Positions 1 to 6,269 of a DNA stretch of 8,834 nucleotides are shown here, in pieces. Position 1 is the first letter of the stretch. The number at the start of each line of letters is the position of its first letter. Source of the stretch: Planctomycetaceae bacterium UBA4732 (GTDB taxonomy: Bacteria > Planctomycetota > Planctomycetia > Gemmatales > Gemmataceae); contig DHJA01000033.1 of assembly GCA_002404095.1 (NCBI GenBank), forward strand, positions 1 through 8,834, read 5' to 3'. Position numbers and translations under genes: made by a program. Under the pieces are notes generated by a model, which was given only the letters and a program-made list of their open reading frames with translations, was not told where the DNA came from and made no database searches.

Positions 1-6
1 GTTGTT

Positions 7-25
7 CCTCACGCGGAGCGTGAGG
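7..25. repeat. Perfect 8-bp-stem triloop palindrome
   Basis: CCTCACGC at 7-14 and GCGTGAGG at 18-25 form a perfect stem around a GGA triloop. The centre reads CGC-GGA-GCG. On the other strand this is CGC-TCC-GCG, the same core as in the palindromes at 5306-5320 and at the right edge of the window. It lies downstream of the sigma-factor gene and outside any gene. It is probably a REP-like intergenic repeat. A role as a secondary transcript-end structure for the minus-strand gene is possible but not shown. Confidence 0.6.
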
Positions 26-45
26 AGTACGTTTTGAAAGTACTG

Positions 46-80
46 GTTAGGGAGCGGGGGAACTGCCTCCGCTCCCTAAC
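46..80 (-). terminator. Long hairpin after the sigma-factor gene, terminator-like
   Basis: GTTAGGGAGCGG at 46-57 pairs perfectly with CCGCTCCCTAAC at 69-80. A G-T pair and two more G-C pairs extend the stem inward to about 15 bp, with a 5-nt loop. It lies 52 nt past the stop codon of the minus-strand sigma gene, so it would form at the 3' end of that transcript. The tract that follows on the minus strand is only weakly T-rich (TACTTTC), so intrinsic termination is uncertain. It may instead protect the RNA end or be a repeat. Confidence 0.4.
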
Positions 81-116
81 GGTTGCGGCTCGTAGAACGG
101 TCGCGGCTCGTCGATG
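81..116. repeat. Two imperfect 18-bp tandem units
   Basis: Units 81-98 and 99-116 both begin GGTYGCGGCTCGT and match at 14 of 18 positions. They sit between the hairpin at 46-80 and the stop codon of the sigma gene. No function can be read from them; they may be local slippage duplication. Confidence 0.4.
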
Positions 117-132
117 TTAGCCCCTATGTCTC

Positions 133-2376
133 TTATTCTTTGCGCATTTCCTGAATCTGTACGACCGTTTCCAGGCTCTTGACGGCCTCGCCGCGATTCT
201 TGAGGATCGCCTTGACGACGCCGCGCACCGGACTGCGGATTTCGTACATTTCCAAGACGATTTGGGCCTCTTTCATGGCGACTTTTGCCTGCCGCAGCGC
301 CGCCTCCTTGGACTTCACTTTGTCCCTAGCTTGGTCCAAGGCCGATTGCGCCGTGGACAACTCCTGCACCGAAACAATCGCGCTTTTCCGGTTAAGCTCG
401 CCGAGCCTCTTAAAATAGTCCTCCGCCGCTTTAATGGCTTGTGCGGCGGCGCTCAATTCGGTCTCCGCCGCTTCCAGCTTGCTCTTCTGCACTTCTAGTT
501 CCAAACGCGGCAGCCGGTCGTCCACGCTCGCCAACAATTGGCCTTCCTCGACCAAATCGCCGACGCGCAGCCTGCGATACCTTTTCACTTCGCCGTCCCC
601 TTTGACCGTGACGAGCAGGTTCGCGGGGATTTTCGCGTCCGACTTGACCTCTTTGCCGAGGACGAGCAACATTCCCTCGCGCTGGCTCGGCACGTTGAAA
701 ACCGCGGCGGGTTCTTGCCTAACGTCTCGCACATCGCTTTCGATCTCTAACCGGACGACGGGTTCAAAAGCGTGGACCGCTTCGCCGGGCCGCTTGAGGA
801 TCTCCTTAATGACGCCGCTGTCGCTGCTGCGAATTTCACACATCTTAAGGAGGGCGAGCGCGGCGGCCAAATCTTCGCTCGCAACCCTGCGGGCGGCGTC
901 CTTGCCCTTCTCTTCTTCTACGTAGCGGTCGCGATTGAGCAAATCGGCCTGGTAGGTGTCTTCCGAGATGAAGCCCGCGCCTTTGGCATGCAGAAATTCC
1001 GAAGCTTGCGCCCGTCGAATAGACTCCAACTTAGTCTTGATCGCCGCCAGCCATTCCGCCTCCGCGACTTCGAGCTTGGCGACCTTGGTGGAAACTTCGT
1101 TCACCTGGGTGGCGGAATCAACCAGGCCAAGAAGTTGCTCTTTCTCAATGGGGTCGCCAATGTGCAACTTGCGGTAGGTACGCTTCTCCCTGACGACGAA
1201 GACTTTACGGGGCAGTAGCGGCTCGCCCTCTTTCCAAGGAGTGTAATCTTTATCACCCTGATCGCCGGTGCGTACCGCGAGGAACCCGACTGCCACCGTT
1301 ACCCGATCCCTGTCGGGAACCTTCTCGCCCGTTTTAAGTTCTGTACCGATCAACGCGATGGTTCCTTCCCGCGAACTCGGCGTCTCCACGATATCTCTTG
1401 TGGGTCGCTCTTCGTTTTCGTCCGGCGTCTCGACTGGCGGCTTGGCTGCCTCGGCTTTGTTAGCGGCTGGCGGCGGGTCCGTCTTCGCCGTCGGCGGCGC
1501 CTCCGCTTTCAGCGACATCAGCAAACCGGCTCCCGTTCCGGTCGCTCCCATCAGCAGCGCCACGGCCGCCAATATCTTGATTTTGGAGAGAAACATTGTT
1601 CGCAATACTCCTTGAGTCCATGTAAGCGCTTGAGACGAGACGGCCCCCGCGACCGCCTTTCCCGCCGCGAACAGAAGCGCCGCCTTGAGCGTCGTGTGGA
1701 CCAGCACCGCCGGCAGCGCGGCCGACACGGTTCGTTCCGCCGCCAACACGGCCGTCGTCGCGGCCGACAAAGCCAGGCCGCGCCGCGTCAATCGGCCGCG
1801 CAGCAGTTCGCGCGCGCGCTGCAAGCGAATCGCCACGGTCCCGCGTGGACACTTCAACTCTTGCGACGCTTCCGCATAGGTGCGGCCCTGCAAATAACAG
1901 AGGATAATGGGCAGCCGATATTTCTCAGGAAGGCGACCGACTTCCTCGTCCAGCACCGGCCGTAAGTCGCGCCAGATCGCATCGGTTTCCGAGTCGGGCG
2001 CCGTCGGCTCCGCGCCCGGCGGAATTGCGACCGGCCTCTTCCGCGCCGTCACGCGGGCGCGTAGGGCGATGCGACACGCCGTCTGGTAAAGCCAGCCGGC
2101 AACCGCCTCACGGTGCCGGATGGCGCCCGCCTTGCGCGCCAGCAGCAGGAACGAGGCCTGAAATGCGTCCTCGGCGTCGTGGTCACAGCGCAACATCCGC
2201 CGGCATACGCTCAGCACCATCGGCCCGTGTCGCCACAGCAATAGCTCAAAGGCGGCTTCGTCGCGGCCGGCGACGAAGCGCTCCAATAGAGAAGCGTCCG
2301 TGGCGCCGTCCGCCGGATGGCCGACGGCGCGGCGCATGCGCTGAATCAGCATTTCCAGTTGGCTGCGGAACGCCAT
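133..2376 (-). CDS. Membrane-tethered ECF sigma factor with two C-terminal HlyD/adaptor-like modules
   Basis: 747 aa, far longer than the roughly 180-200 aa of an ordinary ECF sigma factor. Residues about 39-110 are sigma region 2 (DAEDAFQASFLLLARKAG at 67-84). Residues about 138-193 are sigma region 4, with a helix-turn-helix around YAEASQELKCPRGTVAIRL. A hydrophobic, Ala-rich stretch (203-250) leads to one likely membrane helix at about 266-288, preceded by Lys/Arg, so the N-terminus should be cytoplasmic. A Pro/Ala/Lys linker (291-325) follows. Two related units come next (about 330-545 and 560-743). Each has a lipoyl/barrel-sandwich half (RKLHIGDPIEKEQLLGLVD; RRLRVGDLVEEGQLLASVD), a charged coiled coil, and a second half (EIRSSDSGVIKEIL; EIRSPVRGVVKAIL), as in HlyD/RND adaptor proteins. 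The start is supported by GGAG at 2384-2387, 7 nt upstream. No anti-sigma gene adjoins it. Sigma activity and the adaptor fold are confident by family; tethering and release are inference. Confidence 0.9.
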   Translation of the reverse strand: MAFRSQLEMLIQRMRRAVGHPADGATDASLLERFVAGRDEAAFELLLWRHGPMVLSVCRRMLRCDHDAEDAFQASFLLLARKAGAIRHREAVAGWLYQTACRIALRARVTARKRPVAIPPGAEPTAPDSETDAIWRDLRPVLDEEVGRLPEKYRLPIILCYLQGRTYAEASQELKCPRGTVAIRLQRARELLRGRLTRRGLALSAATTAVLAAERTVSAALPAVLVHTTLKAALLFAAGKAVAGAVSSQALTWTQGVLRTMFLSKIKILAAVALLMGATGTGAGLLMSLKAEAPPTAKTDPPPAANKAEAAKPPVETPDENEERPTRDIVETPSSREGTIALIGTELKTGEKVPDRDRVTVAVGFLAVRTGDQGDKDYTPWKEGEPLLPRKVFVVREKRTYRKLHIGDPIEKEQLLGLVDSATQVNEVSTKVAKLEVAEAEWLAAIKTKLESIRRAQASEFLHAKGAGFISEDTYQADLLNRDRYVEEEKGKDAARRVASEDLAAALALLKMCEIRSSDSGVIKEILKRPGEAVHAFEPVVRLEIESDVRDVRQEPAAVFNVPSQREGMLLVLGKEVKSDAKIPANLLVTVKGDGEVKRYRRLRVGDLVEEGQLLASVDDRLPRLELEVQKSKLEAAETELSAAAQAIKAAEDYFKRLGELNRKSAIVSVQELSTAQSALDQARDKVKSKEAALRQAKVAMKEAQIVLEMYEIRSPVRGVVKAILKNRGEAVKSLETVVQIQEMRKE

Positions 2377-2738
2377 GCGAAGACTCCACGCAAAGACATT
2401 TCAAAGGAATAGAGACGCGGCGAGGGGCCGCGCTTTCATCTTCTTGGCGTGATTGGCAGACTTCAAGGGTTTATGGAGGAAATGATCGGAGAAGTGATCC
2501 AGTCGCGGCAGATCACCGTTCCAAGCGCGTAAGGGCCGCGATAAACAGAACAGGCGAGCGGAAACTCCTGGTTCCCACGCTCTGCGTGGGAACGAGAGCA
2601 GCGGACGCTCTGCGTCCCGAACCCGCGAGACGCTGAACCTAGCTGGACGCGACGCAGAGCGTCACACCCGTGGGTTCCCACGCAGAGCGTGGGAACCAGG
2701 GCTTTCTACAGAGCATTTTCCGCTCGCCTTTTACCCTG
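2377..2738. other. Gene-free gap: leader of the sigma gene plus a repeat element
   Basis: These 362 bases separate two minus-strand genes. The part next to the sigma gene (2377-2551) should hold its promoter and leader. It contains a 6-bp hairpin (CGCGGC 2416-2421 with GCCGCG 2427-2432) but no promoter I can call firmly. The rest (2552-2729) is the inverted-repeat element described separately. Possible short reading frames here run through the palindromes, show no recognisable domain, and are not called as genes. Confidence 0.7.
2552..2729. repeat. Nested inverted-repeat element (REPIN/MITE-like), four hairpins
   Basis: The outer 13-bp arms are AGGCGAGCGGAAA at 2552-2564 and its exact reverse complement at 2717-2729. 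Inside them, 2567-2593 is the exact reverse complement of 2674-2700 (27 bp), and 2604-2616 that of 2651-2663 (13 bp). Each arm also folds on itself: 10-bp stem at 2571-2593, 6-bp at 2603-2617, 5-bp at 2651-2663 and 11-bp at 2673-2697. All four have a TCT or AGA triloop and a CGC-NNN-GCG centre. The element ends 9 bp from the stop codon of the PKD-domain gene. No target-site duplication and no transposase are visible. A pair of REP palindromes in inverted order matches the known REPIN layout, mobilised in trans; that origin is an inference. Confidence 0.75.
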
Positions 2739-4115
2739 CTACTTGACGCCCACTCTGGCCTGAGCCAGAACCAAATCCAACCGTACCGCATCTTTATTGT
2801 CTTTATCCTTGGCCGGCGTGGCGGTCAGGACGCAGCGGCGATTTTGCAGCGTCAGCTCCACGCGGCCAGGAATCGGCACACTCGGAGCGACGACGGCAGC
2901 CCCGTCGCTCACCGCGAGATTCAGCTTACGCGGCTGCGGATTAACCCAGTCCGTCGGCAGCGACGGCAAGGTCACAACTTCCGTGGTCGTTTTCCCTACC
3001 GCCGGCACTTGGAGGTACGCCGGCAGGGGAACCGTGCGCGTGTCCGGCTTTCGCAGCTCCTCGGTCATCGTTCCTTGAATCATCAGAGTCGGCAACGGCG
3101 CGGGCGTCTTCCCGGCAGGCGCGCGCACCAGTTCGCCCACTAGATGGACGGAACGGCGATCCGGCGTAAGCTGGAGGCGAAGATTGCGGGCGCTCGGCAA
3201 CCCCAGCGCGGCCGCGTCCAACGGCGTCTCGGTCTTGTCGCTCAGACTTACATCTTTGCCGTTTGCCGCCTTCAACTGCACGTCTCGAATGGTCCATTCC
3301 TTGTCGCGATCCGTATACAAGGCCGCGGCGTGTTCGCGGGCGCCCAATAAGCTCACGTCGCCCTTCACATCCGCGCGGAACGTATCGTTGAACTCGAGCG
3401 CTTGCGTCCGAACCGTAACGGCCGTCCCAGCGTCAACGGCCGTGAGGCGCACCTGCACCGCGCCGGCTGGCGCGTCTTGAACGCTGGCCACCTCGGTCTC
3501 GTATGCGGTCACGGTGCCGTTGATGACCCGCAACTTGATGACGTAGTCGCCGGCTTTCTCATAGGTCACCCACCGTTCGAGGCTGGCGGTCCCGTCGGTG
3601 ACGACCTCCGCATCCTTGGCGTCTCCTAGATCCAATAGGCACAGCGGGGCATTCTCCGTCTTGGCCTTAATGTGATACATTGCGGGGGCGTAATCGCTGT
3701 TGCCGAAGCGCTCCGCCGTCAAACTGAGTACGCGCGGCAGCTTGGCCGTGGGAACGTCTTCGATGTGCAGCGGCACGGAGCGTTCATTTTCCTCGCCGAA
3801 CAGATTCGTCAGGCTCAGCTTGACGCTGTAGTCGCCGGGTCGCGTGTACTTGTGCGTGACCGAATCCGTGGCGGCGGACGTGGGCAACAACGCTGTACCG
3901 TCGCCGAAGTCCCACCAGCCCTCATAGCCGGGGGACAGGTTCTGGAAGCGGACGTTGGCGCCTTCGTGTTCGACCCGGAAGTTGGGCACCGGCTTGGCCG
4001 GCTTAACCGCCTTGTCCACCCAGGCGGTCGCGTACATCACCACCGCGCCGGAGATGAGGCCGCCCACCATTCCGAGAAACGTCTTGATCCAACCGCCGCC
4101 ATTTTTTTCTGCCAT
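2739..4115 (-). CDS. Membrane-anchored protein with two tandem PKD-like domains
   Basis: 458 aa from the chosen start. An upstream in-frame ATG at 4133 would add six residues. The start at 4115 is preferred because GGAGGG lies 10 nt before it, while the upstream ATG has no clear ribosome site. One membrane helix follows at once (IKTFLGMVGGLISGAVVMYATAW, about residues 10-32), with no cleavage motif, so it is likely an N-terminal anchor with the rest outside the cytoplasm. A classic PKD domain follows at about 43-120 (WWDFGDGT, then HKYTRPGDYSVKLSLTN). A degenerate one comes next at about 128-212 (LDLGDAK, then YEKAGDYVIKLRV). Residues about 215-458 look beta-rich and match nothing I recognise. 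PKD domains usually mediate protein or carbohydrate contacts in exported proteins. No catalytic motif is seen, so its specific function is unknown. Confidence 0.8.
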   Translation of the reverse strand: MAEKNGGGWIKTFLGMVGGLISGAVVMYATAWVDKAVKPAKPVPNFRVEHEGANVRFQNLSPGYEGWWDFGDGTALLPTSAATDSVTHKYTRPGDYSVKLSLTNLFGEENERSVPLHIEDVPTAKLPRVLSLTAERFGNSDYAPAMYHIKAKTENAPLCLLDLGDAKDAEVVTDGTASLERWVTYEKAGDYVIKLRVINGTVTAYETEVASVQDAPAGAVQVRLTAVDAGTAVTVRTQALEFNDTFRADVKGDVSLLGAREHAAALYTDRDKEWTIRDVQLKAANGKDVSLSDKTETPLDAAALGLPSARNLRLQLTPDRRSVHLVGELVRAPAGKTPAPLPTLMIQGTMTEELRKPDTRTVPLPAYLQVPAVGKTTTEVVTLPSLPTDWVNPQPRKLNLAVSDGAAVVAPSVPIPGRVELTLQNRRCVLTATPAKDKDNKDAVRLDLVLAQARVGVK

Positions 4116-4125
4116 GAGTCGCTGG

Positions 4126-4131
4126 CCCTCC
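4126..4131 (-). promoter_or_regulatory. Ribosome binding site that sets the PKD gene start
   Basis: On the minus strand this reads GGAGGG, 10 nt before the ATG at 4115. It overlaps the first codons of the longer alternative frame (ATG at 4133), which has no comparable site, so the shorter start is favoured. Confidence 0.55.
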
Positions 4132-4219
4132 ATGACCGGATCGAGTTGCGGAACCGACCGCCAAAGATACCGCCAACGGCGGATCGGCGTCGAGAGAGGT
4201 TTTGACGGCCGCGCGGCCC

Positions 4220-4259
4220 TCGCACCCCGGACTCACGAGTACGTTCGCCCGGGGTGCGA
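4220..4259. repeat. Inverted repeat with 11-bp arms in the divergent promoter region
   Basis: TCGCACCCCGG at 4220-4230 is the exact reverse complement of CCGGGGTGCGA at 4249-4259, with an 18-nt spacer. Its loop and arm sequence differ from the CGC-TCY-GCG triloop palindromes elsewhere in the window. It could be a second REP-like family, an operator for a dimeric regulator, or an RNA hairpin in the leader of either gene. It lies about 145 nt upstream of the methyltransferase start and about 105 nt upstream of the PKD start. Confidence 0.55.
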
Positions 4260-4404
4260 AGGCGCCTAATTCCGAAGGCACACTCGCAGTCAACAATCCG
4301 CCTTCCTCGAATCAAAGGAATCGGATAAAAGGTTTGCCAGGCTTGAGGGCGCCCATCGCTCCGGCGGAATGGGAGGGCCCGGGAAAAAAGGGTGAGGAAA
4401 TGAC

Positions 4405-5295
4405 ATGCAGGCCGTCCAGGAAGCGATTCGAGGTGCGTCGCCGGAGGCGATTCAACGCCATTACGACGTGGGAAATGCGTTTTACCGTCTGTGGCTGGAC
4501 CACTCGATGAGTTATTCCTGCGCACTCTGGGTAGGGGAGGCCGACTCGCTGGAAGCCGCCCAGATGCGGAAAATCGACTATCACATCGCGCAAGCGCGAG
4601 CCGCCGGGGCCGCCCATGTCTTGGACGTCGGCTGCGGCTGGGGCGCCGTGTTGAAACGCTTAACGACGGTTCACGGCGCCGGACGGGCCGTCGGCCTGAC
4701 GCTCAGCCGCGAACAAGAGGAATGGGCCGCCGCGACCGCCGACCCGCGCATAAAGGTTCGTCGGGAAAGCTGGGTCGATCACATCCCGACGGCGCCCTAT
4801 GACGCGATTATTTCAATCGGTGCCTTCGAGCATTTCGCCCGCCCGGAATGGACGACCGAGGAACAGACGCTGGCCTACCGTCGCTTCTTCGCCCGCTGCC
4901 ACGACTGGTTGCGGCCCGGCGGCTGGCTTTCCCTTCAAACCATCGCCTATGGCAGCCTTGACCACGAGGAGACCCGGACGTCGGCTAACCGCTCGTTCCT
5001 GCTAGGGGAGATTTTCCCCGAAACCGAACTACCGACGCTCGGCGCCATCGTCGCGGCGTGCGACGGCTTGTTTGAAATCGTAACGTTGCGCAATGACCGC
5101 GAAGCCTACGCGCGCACCTGCCATGGTTGGTCCAAGCGGCTGGTGGCTCGGCGGCGCGAGGCGGTTGCCGTGGCTGGCGCGGAGGTGGTGGCGCGTTTTA
5201 TACGCTACCTCAAGCTGTCCGCGATCCTCTTCCACCAGGGCCATACGAACCTGTTGCGCATCGCCTTCCGCCGCCTGAAGGAGCCGCGTCCGTAA
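4405..5295 (+). CDS. Cyclopropane-fatty-acyl-phospholipid synthase family SAM methyltransferase (short form)
   Basis: 296 aa, about the size of mycobacterial CmaA-type enzymes (near 290 aa) and lacking the N-terminal domain of E. coli Cfa (382 aa). Family marks in order are HYDVGNAFYRLWLD (19-32), YSCALW (37-42), the SAM-binding loop VLDVGCGWG (72-80), GLTLSREQ (97-104), IGAFEHF (138-144), LRPGGWLSLQTI (169-180) and a C-terminal RFIRYLKLSAILF segment with Tyr268. The family transfers a methyl from SAM to a lipid double bond or related carbon, with a bicarbonate in the active site. Cys39, Glu142, Ile180 and possibly Tyr268 match its known ligands, but the usual His of the HTI triad is Gln178. 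About nine extra residues lie between Glu142 and that site. A related C-methyltransferase with another substrate is therefore possible. Start supported by GAGG at 4394-4397. The barrel gene follows 56 nt later on the same strand. Confidence 0.85.
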   Translation: MQAVQEAIRGASPEAIQRHYDVGNAFYRLWLDHSMSYSCALWVGEADSLEAAQMRKIDYHIAQARAAGAAHVLDVGCGWGAVLKRLTTVHGAGRAVGLTLSREQEEWAAATADPRIKVRRESWVDHIPTAPYDAIISIGAFEHFARPEWTTEEQTLAYRRFFARCHDWLRPGGWLSLQTIAYGSLDHEETRTSANRSFLLGEIFPETELPTLGAIVAACDGLFEIVTLRNDREAYARTCHGWSKRLVARRREAVAVAGAEVVARFIRYLKLSAILFHQGHTNLLRIAFRRLKEPRP

Positions 5296-5305
5296 ATGGT
5301 GGGCC

Positions 5306-5331
5306 GCTCGCTCCGCGAGCAACTCTTTTTT
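5306..5331 (+). terminator. Hairpin plus T-run after the methyltransferase gene
   Basis: GCTCGC (5306-5311), a TCC loop and GCGAGC (5315-5320) form a 6-bp GC-rich stem. A run of six T follows at 5326-5331, five bases after the stem. It lies 10 nt past the stop codon and resembles a Rho-independent terminator, though the spacer before the T-run is longer than ideal. The hairpin also belongs to the CGC-TCC-GCG palindrome family, and 5298-5318 recurs with one mismatch at 8814-8834. It may be a repeat recruited as a terminator or attenuator ahead of the barrel gene. Confidence 0.5.
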
Positions 5332-5339
5332 ACTCCGCA

Positions 5340-5345
5340 AGGGGG
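5340..5345 (+). promoter_or_regulatory. Ribosome binding site supporting the TTG start of the barrel gene
   Basis: AGGGGG lies 6 nt before TTG at 5352. A nearby ATG at 5347 is in another frame that stops after about 30 codons, and no in-frame ATG or GTG gives a signal peptide at the right place. TTG is therefore the best start. Confidence 0.5.
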
Positions 5346-5351
5346 TATGAC

Positions 5352-6254
5352 TTGGAACTCCGTCGCGCGCTGTTCGCGGTCGCCGGCCTGCTGGCCCTCG
5401 CCGTCGCGAGCCGGGCGCAAGACGGACTCCTTGCCGAGCGCGTGAACACGCCTCCGACGACCAACAACGTGGCCGTGCTTCCGCCTATAGACGCTGACAC
5501 GGATCGCGATTGTTCCCGATGGGCAGAAGTGTGGGGCTTCGTGGAATTTCGCGGCGCGGCCGTCGGCAGTCGGGTTGCGCCAAACGGCCAGCCATACGAT
5601 CCCCTCGGGTCGCTTGACCTTGACCTGAACGTCGGCTTGCTGCCTGACAAGAAGCTGTATTTGTTCGCGGACTCCCGCTTTTGGCTACAGGAAGCGACCC
5701 CCGGCGTCACCAACGACAAGCAGGGAGGGTTCGACTTCAGCAAGCGCGAGTACGACATCACGGTCGGCGCGGCCTGGAACTATGCGGGGCCGTTCGAGCT
5801 TCGCGTCCTCGGCTACTCCTACAACAATTTGAACCGCGGCTCGTCGCCAATCCAACCGACCGGCTTTCTCGACGGTGCTGGCGTCGAGAATCGCTACTAT
5901 TTAATGGCCGAGGACAAATACGACGTCGCCAAGCTGGATTTTCTAAGCGTCGGCTATTTGCCTTCTAAAGAACTGATCGGGGCCGATGGCGTCGCGTTCA
6001 AACCCGGCTTGTTCGCACGCGCTTACCTGACTTACGACCTCGACATTCTCCACTCCTATCTTTACATGGACGGCCAATTTTTCGCCCAATCAGGGTTCAG
6101 GCCGCGGCTGTTCGACGTGGACGTGGGGTTGGCGGCTCGACCGTTCGAGCGGCTTCGCCATTTGGAACTTCAGCTCGGCACGGAAAACACGGTGGACTTT
6201 GAAGTTCCTCACCCGCGCACGTTGCTTTACGGCGGCGTGCGCCTAGAGTTTTGA
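5352..6254 (+). CDS. Probable outer-membrane beta-barrel protein with signal peptide
   Basis: 300 aa from the TTG start. The open frame extends further upstream, but that part overlaps the methyltransferase gene and is not credible. A Sec signal peptide is clear: MELRR, a hydrophobic core to about residue 18, then ASRA before QDG, with likely cleavage after residue 22. The mature protein has many alternating, aromatic-rich strands (WAEVWGFVEFRG, KLYLFADSRFWL, YDITVGAAWNYAG, FELRVLGYSYN, LFARAYLTYDLDI, HSYLYMDGQFFAQ, LELQLGTENTVDF) separated by turns. It ends in LLYGGVRLEF, and a C-terminal Phe after alternating residues is the usual outer-membrane insertion signal. I do not recognise a specific family, and cargo or function is unknown. 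It may be co-transcribed with the methyltransferase gene if the intervening hairpin is read through. It converges on the HEAT-repeat gene with a 15-bp gap. Confidence 0.7.
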   Translation: MELRRALFAVAGLLALAVASRAQDGLLAERVNTPPTTNNVAVLPPIDADTDRDCSRWAEVWGFVEFRGAAVGSRVAPNGQPYDPLGSLDLDLNVGLLPDKKLYLFADSRFWLQEATPGVTNDKQGGFDFSKREYDITVGAAWNYAGPFELRVLGYSYNNLNRGSSPIQPTGFLDGAGVENRYYLMAEDKYDVAKLDFLSVGYLPSKELIGADGVAFKPGLFARAYLTYDLDILHSYLYMDGQFFAQSGFRPRLFDVDVGLAARPFERLRHLELQLGTENTVDFEVPHPRTLLYGGVRLEF

Positions 6255-6269
6255 TCGTGCGGAAATCAT

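Larger units (their letters stand above)
4116..4404. other. Divergent intergenic region between PKD gene and methyltransferase gene
   Basis: These 289 bases must carry the promoters for both divergently transcribed genes. The only clear structure is the 11-bp-arm inverted repeat at 4220-4259. The plus-strand gene has a good ribosome site, GAGG at 4394-4397, 7 nt before its ATG. I could not identify convincing -35/-10 elements in either direction, and no conserved short ORF is evident. Confidence 0.6.

Noticed and set aside
1612..2089. Long plus-strand open frames opposite the sigma region of the tethered sigma gene
   Set aside because: They are Arg/Ala-rich antisense frames of a GC-rich gene with no motif or ribosome site. 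The minus-strand frame explains the region fully.
2438..2466. TTGAAG and GAAGAT on the minus strand, spaced 17 nt, upstream of the sigma gene
   Set aside because: The -10 box matches the consensus at only three of six positions. In this base composition such a match is expected by chance, so it was not called as a promoter.
2463..2681. A 72-residue minus-strand open frame in the gap between the sigma and PKD genes
   Set aside because: It runs through the palindromic repeats, has no domain or credible ribosome site, and its residues reflect repeat sequence (HAERGNQEF-like). It is probably not a gene.
5127..5351. Extending the barrel protein upstream to an ATG at 5127
   Set aside because: The added 75 residues overlap the methyltransferase gene in another frame, are Arg/Gly/Pro-rich without a domain, and would bury a clear signal peptide inside the chain.
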